Shown here: piece after piece, positions 5,637 through 12,627 of the stretch
Layout: each line of letters starts with the position of its first letter
How positions within the stretch are numbered: the stretch's first letter is position 1
DNA from: an uncultured Burkholderiales bacterium
GTDB lineage: Bacteria; Pseudomonadota; Gammaproteobacteria; Burkholderiales; Thiobacillaceae
NCBI GenBank assembly: GCA_937925755.1
Contig: CALAMX010000161.1
Coordinates: 1-12,627, forward strand
DNA: 12,627 nucleotides
Reading direction: 5' to 3'
Position numbers and translations under genes: made by a program
Notes under the pieces: model-generated
Database searches by the model: none
Told to the model about the DNA's origin: nothing
What the model saw: only the letters and a program-made list of their open reading frames with translations

Positions 5637-6954
5637 CTTGATCGCCGCCATCGCCACGGCACCCGGGCGCGGTGGCATCGGTGTGGTGCGCCTGTCCGGT
5701 CCGGACGTGCAAGGCATCATCCGCGGCATCATCGGCCGGCCGCTCAAACCGCGTTTTGCGACGTTTGCTCGTTTCCGCGATGCCGCTGGCGAGATCCTGG
5801 ACGAGGGGATTGCCCTGTATTTCCCTGCGCCGCACTCTTTTACCGGCGAGGATGTCCTTGAGCTGCAAGGTCATGGCGGTCCGCAGGTTCTTCGCTTGCT
5901 CCTAGAGCGCTGCCTAGAACTCGGTGCACGGCTCGCCGAGCCAGGCGAGTTCAGCCGAAGAGCCTTCCTCAACGGCAAGATCGATCTCGCCCAGGCCGAG
6001 GCGATCGCCGACCTGATCGATGCCCAGAGTGCTGCTGCGGCCCGTAGCGCTACGCGCACGCTGACCGGCGAGTTCTCGCGCGAGGTGCATGCCTTGGTCG
6101 ACGCCCTGGTGCGACTGCGCATGCTGGTCGAGGCCACACTGGACTTTCCCGAGGAGGAAATCGACGCTCTTGGCCACACCGACCTCGAGGGGCCGCTTAT
6201 GGCGATACAGGAACGCCTCAATGTGGTACAGGCTCGTGGCAGGCAGGGCGCGCTGCTGCGCGAGGGTCTCACTGTAGTCTTGATTGGCCAACCCAATGTC
6301 GGCAAGTCCTCTTTACTGAACCGGCTCGCCGGCTACGAGGCCGCCATCGTCACCGATATCGCTGGCACCACGCGGGATACGGTGCGTGAGGCCATCCAGA
6401 TCGAGGGCGTGCCCATTCATGTGGTCGACACTGCGGGACTACGCGAGACCACAGACCCGGTGGAGGCTCAAGGCATCGCCCGCACCTGGGCCGCCGTGGC
6501 GCACGCCGACGTCGCCTTACTGCTGGTGGACGCAACGCATGGCGTGTCCGCACGTGAGGCCGAGATCATCAAGAAACTACCGGACATCCCGCTTCTGACG
6601 GTGCACAACAAGATCGATCTGACCGGCGAGCCGCCGCACCTGTCCGCAGACGGACGGGAGATCTGGCTCTCGGCACGCGAGGGCAGCGGTATTGACCTCC
6701 TTGAGCAACGTCTGCTGGAACTCGCCGGATGGCATGCCGCCGGCGAGGGCGGCTTCATGGCACGCAGCCGCCACTTGGCCGCCCTGCGTCAGGCGGCACG
6801 GCATCTCGAGCAAGCGCGCGCGCATTGCGGGCAGTTGGAACTCATGGCCGAGGAACTGCGTCTGGCCCAGGAGGCGCTTGCCGTCATTACCGGTCAGTTC
6901 ACTTCGGACGATTTGCTGGGGGTGATCTTCAGCCAGTTCTGCATCGGCAAATGA
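5614..6954 (+). CDS. mnmE: tRNA modification GTPase MnmE (TrmE)
   Basis: MnmE, with MnmG, adds the (carboxymethyl)aminomethyl group to wobble uridine 34 of certain tRNAs. The 446-residue product is full length. The N-terminal formyl-folate-binding domain starts with IAAIATAPGRGGIGVVRLSG (10-29), followed by a helical domain. The inserted G domain has G1 GQPNVGKSS (225-233), G2 GTTRDT (251-256), G3 DTAG (272-275) and G4 NKID (332-335). The protein ends in the conserved FCIGK with the catalytic-motif Cys443. The ATG overlaps the yidC end by 23 bases in another frame. A TTG eight codons later is a less likely alternative start. It is followed after 37 bases by the exporter gene. Confidence 0.97.
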   Translation: MAPRLPSDLIAAIATAPGRGGIGVVRLSGPDVQGIIRGIIGRPLKPRFATFARFRDAAGEILDEGIALYFPAPHSFTGEDVLELQGHGGPQVLRLLLERCLELGARLAEPGEFSRRAFLNGKIDLAQAEAIADLIDAQSAAAARSATRTLTGEFSREVHALVDALVRLRMLVEATLDFPEEEIDALGHTDLEGPLMAIQERLNVVQARGRQGALLREGLTVVLIGQPNVGKSSLLNRLAGYEAAIVTDIAGTTRDTVREAIQIEGVPIHVVDTAGLRETTDPVEAQGIARTWAAVAHADVALLLVDATHGVSAREAEIIKKLPDIPLLTVHNKIDLTGEPPHLSADGREIWLSAREGSGIDLLEQRLLELAGWHAAGEGGFMARSRHLAALRQAARHLEQARAHCGQLELMAEELRLAQEALAVITGQFTSDDLLGVIFSQFCIGK

Positions 6955-6991
6955 AGTTGTCCTGACAGGCCTGACTGGGTGTTCAGCGAAC

Positions 6992-8812
6992 ATGGAATCG
7001 CCGCGCGAACGACACGCAGCGCCTACTCGTAACGAGACACAGGGCACTTTGACTTGGTCCGCCATCTTGGCTGAGGTGCGCGCCCACCGGCAGGCCTTGC
7101 TGCAAGGCCATATCCTGGCCGTGCTGGCCGTGCTGGCGGCGGTGCCGGTGCCGCTGATCATGCCGCTACTGGTCGATGAGGTTCTGCTGGGCCACCCCGG
7201 GCTCTTCATCAGGCTCACCGCACCCTGGTTCCCGCAGGCCTGGCATGGTCCGGTGCTCTTCATTGGCTTGGCCCTCGTCCTGACGCTGGGTCTGCGCCTC
7301 ATCTCCATCCTGCTCAATGTCTGGCAGTCGCGCATCTTCGCGCTGGTTTCCAAGGAGATCGTCTATCGCATCCGCGCGCGTATGTTGGAGCGCCTCGCAC
7401 GCATCGCACTGTCGGAATACGAGACCTTGGGCTCGGGGCGTGTGACCTCGCATTTCGTCACCGATCTCAACGCCATCGACAGCTTTCTCGGCGCCTCCAT
7501 CTCGGGTTTTCTGGTCGCCGTCCTTTCGCTCGTCGGCGTGGCGGCAGTGCTCATCTGGATGCACTGGAAGCTCGCGCTATTCATCCTGGTGCTCAACCCC
7601 ATCGTGATCCTGTTTTCGACCAAGCTGGGCAAGCGGGTGAAGGCGCTCAAGAAGCGGGAGAATTCCGCCATCGAGATCTTCCAAGAGGCGCTTGCCGAGA
7701 CCTTGGATGGCCTGGCGCAAATACGCGCGATGAACCGGGAGCGGCACTACCTACGGCGAGTGATTGAGCGTGCTGCCGACATCCGCACCCAGGCCGCGGC
7801 CTTTGCCTGGAAGTCGGACGCGATGAACCGCCTTTCCTTCTTCATCTTCCTGGCCGGGTTCGATGTCTTCCGCGGCCTGGCGATGCTCATGGTGGTGTTC
7901 TCTGGTCTGAGCATCGGCGAGATGATGGCGGTATTCGGATATCTCTGGTTCATGATGAGCCCAGTGCAGGAGATCATCAACATCCAGTATGCCTGGTATG
8001 CAGCCAACGCCGCACTCGGGCGAATCAATGCCCTGCTGAGCCTCAAGTCCGTCGAGGAGAACGCGGCGGGGTCGAATCCCTTTGCCACTCGGACCACGGT
8101 AGGGCTGCGCCTTGCGGGCGTGAGTTTTGCCTACGGCGACGGCGAACGGGTGCTCGACGGGGTCGATCTCGAAATCGCGCCAGGTGAAAAGGTCGCCCTG
8201 GTCGGTGCCTCGGGCGGTGGCAAATCGACGTTGGTTCAGACACTGCTCGGGCTCTACCCGCCGCAAAGTGGTCGCATCTATTACGGCGATACGCCGGTGG
8301 AGGCGATTGGCTGGCCGACGGTGCGCGAACACGTTGGTGTGGTCCTGCAGCATCCCGTGTTGTTCAACGCCAGCGTGCGGGAGAACCTGACGATGGGCCG
8401 TGAATTCGATGATGCTCGGCTGTGGCAGGCGCTGGAGATTGCGCAACTGCGCGAGACTGTGGCGGAGATGCCGATGGGACTCGATACGCTGATCGGCAAG
8501 GGCGGCGTGCGGCTTTCCGGCGGGCAACGCCAGCGCTTGGCCATCGCCCGCATGGTACTGACCGAGCCCAAGGTGGTCATCCTCGACGAGGCCACCTCGG
8601 CTCTGGACACCGAGACCGAGCGGGCGGTGCACCGCGCCCTGGCAGAGTTCCTGCGCGGCCGCACGACGCTCATCATCGCCCACCGGCTGTCTGCCGTGCG
8701 CCAGGCCGACCGCATCCTGGTGTTCGAAAACGGTCGCATCGTCGAAGAAGGCGACCACGCCAGCCTCATGGCACAGGAGGGTCTCTATCGCAAGCTCTAT
8801 GCGCACGCCTGA
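6992..8812 (+). CDS. Fused ABC exporter half-transporter (permease + ATPase, MsbA/MDR type)
   Basis: This is a 606-residue ABCB-like half transporter that should work as a homodimer in the inner membrane. The permease part (about 35-345) has hydrophobic segments near 40-62, 87-110, 172-190, 193-209, 283-303 and 308-323, consistent with six helices. The ATPase has an A-loop Tyr381, Walker A GASGGGKST (405-413), Q-loop Gln453, signature LSGGQRQR (508-515), Walker B VVILDEAT (528-535) and the H-loop His564, so it looks active. It lies 37 bases after mnmE on the same strand and may be read from the rpmH operon. The ATG has no good Shine-Dalgarno. The substrate cannot be told: lipid, peptide and drug export are all possible, and I see no peptidase domain. 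It is not a usual member of the rpmH-mnmE cluster. Confidence 0.9.
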   Translation: MESPRERHAAPTRNETQGTLTWSAILAEVRAHRQALLQGHILAVLAVLAAVPVPLIMPLLVDEVLLGHPGLFIRLTAPWFPQAWHGPVLFIGLALVLTLGLRLISILLNVWQSRIFALVSKEIVYRIRARMLERLARIALSEYETLGSGRVTSHFVTDLNAIDSFLGASISGFLVAVLSLVGVAAVLIWMHWKLALFILVLNPIVILFSTKLGKRVKALKKRENSAIEIFQEALAETLDGLAQIRAMNRERHYLRRVIERAADIRTQAAAFAWKSDAMNRLSFFIFLAGFDVFRGLAMLMVVFSGLSIGEMMAVFGYLWFMMSPVQEIINIQYAWYAANAALGRINALLSLKSVEENAAGSNPFATRTTVGLRLAGVSFAYGDGERVLDGVDLEIAPGEKVALVGASGGGKSTLVQTLLGLYPPQSGRIYYGDTPVEAIGWPTVREHVGVVLQHPVLFNASVRENLTMGREFDDARLWQALEIAQLRETVAEMPMGLDTLIGKGGVRLSGGQRQRLAIARMVLTEPKVVILDEATSALDTETERAVHRALAEFLRGRTTLIIAHRLSAVRQADRILVFENGRIVEEGDHASLMAQEGLYRKLYAHA

Positions 8813-8836
8813 TGTGGGATCGCGCAGCTTGATCAC

Positions 8837-8879
8837 GCTGCGTTGCGCCCGCGCAGTCAGGCAGGCAGAGCTTCCCTAG
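8837..8879. repeat. Extra right end of the MITE-like element
   Basis: These 43 bases repeat 9158-9200 in direct orientation with about seven mismatches, four of them in one block (GCAG against TTAT at 8861-8864). The shared tail is GCAGAGCTTCCCTAG. The copy shares its CTAG with the left end of the element at 8876-9200, so the order is right end, left end, core, right end. It is probably the remnant of an earlier copy, or of a tandem pair. It begins 24 bases after the exporter stop. Confidence 0.65.
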
Positions 8880-9200
8880 GACGCTCTGCATAACCCGGCG
8901 ACCGAGATTGAGTGCCCGGAGCCGCCGGATGCCAGACGTATCATCGTGATGCCACACCGCCCGCCGCGCTCCTACTGGTCGCTCCTACAGATCGTTCCGT
9001 CGAGATCGGCACGGCAGGTGTAGGAGCGGCGAGAGCCGCGACATGTCTTGATATGCACCGCGTTGGTCGATGTAGGTCGCAATTGGTCGCGACTTTCGTC
9101 GCTCCTACGCAGATTAAGCGAAGCGAAGCCGAGCGGCCGAAGCCAAGACCGCGTAAGGCAGCGATGCGCCAGCGCAGTCAGTTATGCAGAGCTTCCCTAG
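8876..9200. repeat. MITE-like intergenic element, copy 2, carrying a REP doublet
   Basis: The left end is CTAGGACGCTCTGCATAAC (8876-8894) and the right end is GTTATGCAGAGCTTCCCTAG (9181-9200). They are inverted copies with two differences. Both ends match copy 1 (347-564) in the same orientation, and the adjoining CGACCG-GATTGAG and GCGCAG-CA patterns match too. The 325-base element is about 107 bases longer than copy 1. The extra length comes largely from GTAGGAGC-type REP sequences at about 8968-9108. There is no credible gene in it. It fills the gap between the convergent exporter and pilT, and apart from it the 397-base gap holds nothing I can support. Confidence 0.75.
9020..9108. repeat. 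REP doublet (REPIN) of the GTAGGAGC class
   Basis: Two 23-base REP units face each other at 9020-9042 and 9086-9108. Each starts GTAGGAGCG and ends CGCGAC on its own strand. They differ at three positions. Two of these are paired in the stem (G-C replaced by A-T), and the third is in the loop (GAGA against GAAA), so the hairpin is kept. A degenerate GTAGGTCGC unit begins at 9072, and two further GCTCCTAC half motifs sit at 8968-8975 and 8981-8988. This is the known REPIN layout, normally mobilised by a RAYT (TnpA-REP) transposase encoded elsewhere. No such gene is in the window. Confidence 0.75.
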
Positions 9201-9205
9201 CAAAC

Positions 9206-9220
9206 TCCCCTAGCCGGGGA
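9206..9220 (-). terminator. Short hairpin over the pilT stop codon
   Basis: TCCCC and GGGGA pair around a five-base loop that overlaps the pilT TAG. The sequence after it on the pilT strand is GTTTGCTAG, with only a short T-run. It may weakly end pilT transcription, but the support is modest. Confidence 0.3.
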
Positions 9221-10253
9221 ACATGTCTTTATTGACCGCTACAGTCCGGGCCTCGCTGGGTGCGATGATGTTGCGTCTGACCAAGTCCATCAGGGATTGG
9301 TCCAGCGTCTGCATGCCCTGCGATTGGCCGGTCTGAATGACGGAGTACATCTGTGCCACCTTGTTTTCACGGATCAAGTTGCGAATGGCAGGAGTGCCGA
9401 TCATGATCTCATGCGCAGCCACTCGGCCGTTGCCATCCTTGCGTTTGATCAGGGTCTGCGAGATGACTGCGCGCAGGCTCTCCGAGAGCATGGAACGCAC
9501 CATGTCTTTTTCTGCCGCTGGGAAGACATCGACGATGCGGTCTATGGTCTTGGCCGCGGAACTGGTGTGCAGCGTGGCGAACACCAGGTGACCAGTCTCG
9601 GCGCCAGTGAGCGCCAGCCGTATGGTCTCCAGGTCGCGCATCTCGCCCACCAGAATCACGTCCGGGTCCTCGCGCAGGGCGCTGCGCAGTGCATTGGCAA
9701 AGCCGTGGGTGTGTGGCCCCACCTCGCGCTGGTTGACGAGGCATTTCTTGCTCTGATGGATGAATTCGATCGGGTCTTCGATCGTCAGGATATGACCGTG
9801 CTGTGTCTCATTGATGTAGTCGAGCATGGCCGCCAGCGTGGTGGACTTACCTGAGCCGGTCGGTCCGGTCACCAGCACGAGTCCGCGCGGCTGCTCGGCG
9901 ATGTTCTTGAAGATCGCGGGTGCCTGGAGCTCCTCCAGGGTGAGCACCTTGCTCGGGATGACCCGGAATACTGCGCCGCAACCACGTGCTTGGTTGAAGG
10001 CGTTGACCCGGAAACGCGCCAGCTCGGGTATTTCGTAGGAAAAATCGGTCTCGAGGTGCTCTTCGTAGGCCTTGCGCTGGGCATCGGTCATAATGTCATA
10101 GATCATCCCCTTGACTGTGTTGTGGTCGAACGGCGGCACGTTGATACGCCGAATGTCGCCATGCACGCGGATCATCGGGGGCAGGCCTGCCGAGAGGTGA
10201 AGGTCAGAGGCATTGCTCTTGACCGTAAAGGCTAGAAGATCAGCGATTTCCAT
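9210..10253 (-). CDS. pilT: Type IV pilus retraction ATPase PilT
   Basis: PilT is the hexameric ATPase that disassembles and retracts type IV pili, driving twitching motility and DNA uptake. The 347-residue product has the PAS-like N-terminal domain (1-100) with SDLHLSAGLPP (16-26). It also has Walker A GPTGSGKST (130-138), the Asp box EDPIE (159-163), Walker B ILVGEMRD (200-207) and the His box HLVFATLHT (222-230). The AIRNLIRE motif (289-296) is specific to retraction ATPases and separates PilT from PilB. The gene starts 38 bases from the divergent yggS, a common neighbour. pilU, which often follows pilT, is not present; repeats and a convergent exporter gene follow instead. Presence of pilT implies pilus genes elsewhere in the genome. 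Confidence 0.97.
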   Translation of the reverse strand: MEIADLLAFTVKSNASDLHLSAGLPPMIRVHGDIRRINVPPFDHNTVKGMIYDIMTDAQRKAYEEHLETDFSYEIPELARFRVNAFNQARGCGAVFRVIPSKVLTLEELQAPAIFKNIAEQPRGLVLVTGPTGSGKSTTLAAMLDYINETQHGHILTIEDPIEFIHQSKKCLVNQREVGPHTHGFANALRSALREDPDVILVGEMRDLETIRLALTGAETGHLVFATLHTSSAAKTIDRIVDVFPAAEKDMVRSMLSESLRAVISQTLIKRKDGNGRVAAHEIMIGTPAIRNLIRENKVAQMYSVIQTGQSQGMQTLDQSLMDLVRRNIIAPSEARTVAVNKDMFPG

Positions 10254-10259
10254 TACAAT
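10254..10259 (+). promoter_or_regulatory. Possible -10 element for yggS
   Basis: TACAAT lies 32 bases before the yggS ATG, in the 38-base pilT-yggS gap. A TTGACC at 10219-10224 is too far away (29-base spacer) to be its -35, so this is only a weak candidate. Confidence 0.25.
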
Positions 10260-10291
10260 TCCATAGATCGCGGCTGAAGATAGCGTCCATT

Positions 10292-10978
10292 ATGAGTATG
10301 GTTGCAACGGCTGTGCAAGCCGTGCACGCGCGCATCCAAGCAGCCTGCGCCGAGGCCGGGCGCGACCCGGCGACCGTGCAGCTGTTGGCGGTGAGCAAGA
10401 CGCAGCCAGCAGACCTCATCCGGGCGGCCTATGCGGCCGGTCAGCGGGCCTTCGGCGAAAGCTATGTGCAAGAGGCCCTCGCCAAACAGGCGGCGCTCGA
10501 CGACTTGGCCATCGAGTGGCATTACATCGGGCCGCTGCAGCGCAAAAAGACCCGTGCGGTGGCGGAACACTTCGCCTGGATTCATAGTATCGACCGTCTG
10601 GAACTCGCCGAGCGGCTCTCATGGCAGCGGCCCGAGCACCTGCCACCTTTGCAGGTCTGCGTCCAGGTCAACGTCGGCGGCGAAGCGAGCAAACGTGGGG
10701 TACCGCCCGAGGCAGCAATCGCACTGGCCCGAGAGGTGGCCGGCCTGCCCCGTCTGCAACTGCGCGGCTTCATGACCATCCCGCCGCCAAGCCTCGACCC
10801 TGCCACCCAGCGCGGATATTTCCATGTGCTGGCCGAACTGCTGCGCCAGGCACGGACGGAGGGTCTTCGCCTGGACACCTTGTCGATGGGCATGTCGCAG
10901 GATCTGGAGTCAGCCATCGCCGAAGGCGCTACCATAATCAGGGTGGGCACGGCCATCTTCGGCGCGCGCCGAGGGTGA
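10292..10978 (+). CDS. yggS: YggS family PLP-binding homeostasis protein
   Basis: YggS (PLPBP/PROSC family) is a cytosolic single-domain TIM-barrel protein that binds pyridoxal phosphate. It affects vitamin B6 and amino-acid balance and has no proven catalytic reaction. The 228-residue product has the PLP lysine in LLAVSKTQP (Lys36), GESYVQEALAK (about 54-64), WHYIGPLQRKKTR and MGMSQDLESAI near the C-terminus, followed by the phosphate-binding RVGTAIFG. In most relatives the LQ motif reads LQxNK; here it is LQRKK. It is divergent from pilT and 110 bases before proC. That gap holds a CCATCC/GGATGG hairpin right after the stop (10979-10997, no T-run) and nothing else I can support. No strong Shine-Dalgarno is visible. 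Confidence 0.95.
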   Translation: MSMVATAVQAVHARIQAACAEAGRDPATVQLLAVSKTQPADLIRAAYAAGQRAFGESYVQEALAKQAALDDLAIEWHYIGPLQRKKTRAVAEHFAWIHSIDRLELAERLSWQRPEHLPPLQVCVQVNVGGEASKRGVPPEAAIALAREVAGLPRLQLRGFMTIPPPSLDPATQRGYFHVLAELLRQARTEGLRLDTLSMGMSQDLESAIAEGATIIRVGTAIFGARRG

Positions 10979-11088
10979 CCATCCACAGATCGGATGGCGG
11001 GACCGGATACTAGAATGCGCCGATACATGGCTCGACCGAGGTCGGATGGGGCCCGGCGGCCTAGCGAAATCATGGGGAATCGAAGGGG

Positions 11089-11904
11089 ATGAAACTGGGT
11101 TTCCTCGGCGGCGGCAACATGGCAGCCGCGCTCATGGGCGGTCTGCTCAGCAAGGGCTTTCGCGGCGAGGACATGGTCGTGGTCGAACTCGACCCCGCCC
11201 GGCGCGCCTGGCTCAAGGAAAGATTTCCGGTCCAGGTGCTGGAGCACGACGGCCCCCGCCTCGAGCAGGCCGATGTCCTGGTTCTGGCGGTCAAGCCGCA
11301 ACAACTACGTGCGGCCCTTGCGACTCTGCCCACACCTTATCCAGGACAGCTCATTCTTTCCGTTGCCGCCGGTGTGCGTGCTGCCGATATCTCGCGTTGG
11401 CTCGGCGGGCACCCCGCGGTGGTGCGGGCCATGCCCAACACGCCGGCCTTGGTCGGTGCCGGCATCACCGGGCTCTACGCCCTGCCCGGCGTGATCCCCG
11501 CCCAGCGCGAACAGGCCAGCCGGGTCATGGAGGCGGTGGGCAGCGTGGTCTGGGTGCAGGACGAGGGGCAGCTCGACGTCATCACCGCCGTCTCCGGCAG
11601 CGGACCGGCCTATGTGTTCTACTTCATCGAGGCGCTGGAAGAGGCCGCCATCGACCTGGGGCTTGCCGCCGATACGGCGCGGCAGCTGGCGCTGGCCACC
11701 TTCTTCGGCGCCTCGGTCCTGGCCATCAAGGACGGTGCCTCACCCGTGGATCTGCGCAGCCGGGTGACCTCCAAGGGGGGCACCACCGAGCGCGGGATCC
11801 AGGTCTTGGAGGGCCATCACGTCAAAGCGACCGTGCTCGAGGCGGTGCGTGCAGCGGCGCTGCGTAGCCGCGAGCTGGGTGAGCTTCTCGGCAGGGGTTC
11901 CTGA
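11089..11904 (+). CDS. proC: Pyrroline-5-carboxylate reductase
   Basis: ProC reduces 1-pyrroline-5-carboxylate to L-proline with NAD(P)H, the last step of proline synthesis. The 271-residue product has normal length. It has a Rossmann dinucleotide site, LGFLGGGNMAAAL (3-15), VLAVKPQ (65-71) and RAMPNTPALVGAG (113-125). The C-terminal dimer domain has SGSGPAYVFYFIEAL (169-183) and the family signature VTSKGGTTERGIQVL (226-240). A GAAGGGG purine run lies immediately before the ATG. The TGA stop shares its A with the ATG of yggT. The order yggS-proC-yggT-yggU is the usual proteobacterial cluster. Confidence 0.97.
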   Translation: MKLGFLGGGNMAAALMGGLLSKGFRGEDMVVVELDPARRAWLKERFPVQVLEHDGPRLEQADVLVLAVKPQQLRAALATLPTPYPGQLILSVAAGVRAADISRWLGGHPAVVRAMPNTPALVGAGITGLYALPGVIPAQREQASRVMEAVGSVVWVQDEGQLDVITAVSGSGPAYVFYFIEALEEAAIDLGLAADTARQLALATFFGASVLAIKDGASPVDLRSRVTSKGGTTERGIQVLEGHHVKATVLEAVRAAALRSRELGELLGRGS

Positions 11905-12482
11905 TGCTCACCGACGCCCTGCAATTCCTCCTGCGCACCTGTTTCGACCTCATCGCCATCGCCTTCGGGCTGCGCTTCTACATGCAATGGACGCGGGTAC
12001 CTTTTCACAACCCTTTCGCCCAGTTCATCGTCCGGGTCACCGACTTCGCCGTGCGCCCCGCCCGGCGGATGATCCCCGGCCTGCTCGGGCTCGACCTTGC
12101 CAGCCTGCTCCTCTTTTACCTGGCCGAGTTACTATCGGTGCTGAGCGTGTACTGGCTCGACGGCTATCCCTTCCTGATCGCTGGCGCCCAGGTTTGGCCA
12201 GGCTTTCTGGCAATCGCGCTCGCCGCCGCCCTGCGTCTGGCCCTGTACGTCCTCATGGGTCTGATCCTGATCCAGGCCGTGTTGTCCTGGATCAATCCCT
12301 TCTCACCACACGCCCCGGTCTTCTATGCCCTGGCCCGACCCTGTCTCGCCCCGCTACAGCGTTTCATTCCTCACGTGGGCGGCATAGACCTCTCGCCGCT
12401 GGTCGCCCTGATCCTCATCCAACTGCTGTTGATTGCACCGGTGGCGGGGCTGGAGCGCTGGGCCTTGGGGCTCATCCACTGA
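11904..12482 (+). CDS. yggT: YggT family integral membrane protein
   Basis: The 192-residue, very hydrophobic product consists of two YGGT repeats. The first has helices near 8-25 and 61-84; the second has helices near 98-125 and 163-185. Each repeat carries the arginine/proline pattern of the family after its first helix (RVPFHNPFAQFI and WINPFSPHAPVFYAL). It sits in the inner membrane. A role in osmotic-shock tolerance or ion balance has been suggested for relatives, but the biochemical function is not established. Its ATG overlaps the proC stop and its TGA overlaps the start of the next gene, both as TGATG, so translation of the three genes is probably coupled. Confidence 0.95.
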   Translation: MLTDALQFLLRTCFDLIAIAFGLRFYMQWTRVPFHNPFAQFIVRVTDFAVRPARRMIPGLLGLDLASLLLFYLAELLSVLSVYWLDGYPFLIAGAQVWPGFLAIALAAALRLALYVLMGLILIQAVLSWINPFSPHAPVFYALARPCLAPLQRFIPHVGGIDLSPLVALILIQLLLIAPVAGLERWALGLIH

Positions 12483-12627
12483 TGGCCGCGGCGCTACCCC
12501 ACTGGCTTGCGCCCGCCAGCGACGGCGGGACACGCCTGTGTATCCATGTCCAGCCCGGCGCTGCCCGCAGTGAGCTGGCCGGAACCCACGGCGACGCCCT
12601 CAAGATCCGTATCGCTGCGGCTGCCGT
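12482..12627 (+). CDS. yggU: DUF167/YggU family protein, N-terminal part (cut by window edge)
   Basis: This is the start of a small conserved protein of the DUF167 (YggU/UPF0235) family, whose molecular function is unknown. Forty-eight codons are visible before the right edge. They contain TRLCIHVQPGAARSELAG followed by THGDALKIRIAAAAV, which matches the family's VQPGAxxxE and GDALKIRxxAPPV patterns. The ATG overlaps the yggT stop (TGATG), and yggT-yggU is a conserved pair. The family is usually about 95-110 residues long, so about half is missing. Confidence 0.9.
   Translation, partial: MAAALPHWLAPASDGGTRLCIHVQPGAARSELAGTHGDALKIRIAAAA

Noticed and set aside
7751..8836. A 361-codon minus-strand frame opposite the ABC exporter
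   Set aside because: It lies wholly against a clear ABC transporter gene with all its motifs. The composition is His/Gln/Arg-rich as expected of a shadow frame, and no family is recognisable.
8912..9235. A 107-codon plus-strand frame between the exporter and pilT
   Set aside because: It runs through the REP and inverted-repeat sequences and into the end of pilT. It has no plausible protein pattern.
9984..9994. CACGTG inside pilT as a parS site
   Set aside because: The flanking arms do not match the consensus, so it is a chance hexamer.

Overview
The window is chromosomal housekeeping DNA of a GC-rich proteobacterium, and its left part looks like the replication-origin region. The gene order dnaA-dnaN-gyrB without recF, together with the protein signatures, fits a betaproteobacterium best. 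That placement is inference from gene order and remembered family sequences, not from a search.

Layout. From 1 to about 3.3 kb, the minus strand carries dnaA, dnaN and the first 91 codons of gyrB. A near-consensus parS site lies exactly over the gyrB GTG start. A cluster of DnaA boxes lies between dnaA and dnaN, so this gap is the best oriC candidate. The dnaN-gyrB gap, where many bacteria keep recF, holds a 218-bp element with inverted-repeat ends instead. From about 3.4 to 8.8 kb, the plus strand carries rpmH, rnpA, yidC, mnmE and a fused half ABC exporter. They are tightly spaced behind a strong sigma70-type promoter that diverges from a dnaA promoter. A textbook intrinsic-terminator hairpin lies inside the first codons of rnpA and could set the rpmH to rnpA ratio. 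The usual yidD is missing between rnpA and yidC.

From 8.8 to 9.2 kb, between the convergent exporter and pilT genes, lies a second and longer member of the inverted-repeat element. It carries a REP doublet (REPIN) of the GTAGGAGC class, and an extra copy of the element's right end abuts it. From 9.2 kb to the end come pilT (minus strand) and, divergently, yggS, proC, yggT and the first 48 codons of a DUF167/YggU gene. The last three are joined by TGATG stop-start overlaps.

The genes cover replication initiation and its clamp, a gyrase subunit, chromosome segregation (parS), ribosome and RNase P parts, membrane protein insertion, tRNA wobble modification, an exporter, pilus retraction, PLP homeostasis and proline synthesis. 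I see no phage genes, transposase, CRISPR array, tRNA, rRNA or defence system. No coding region here appears to be a new system; the unusual content is in the intergenic repeats and regulatory sites.
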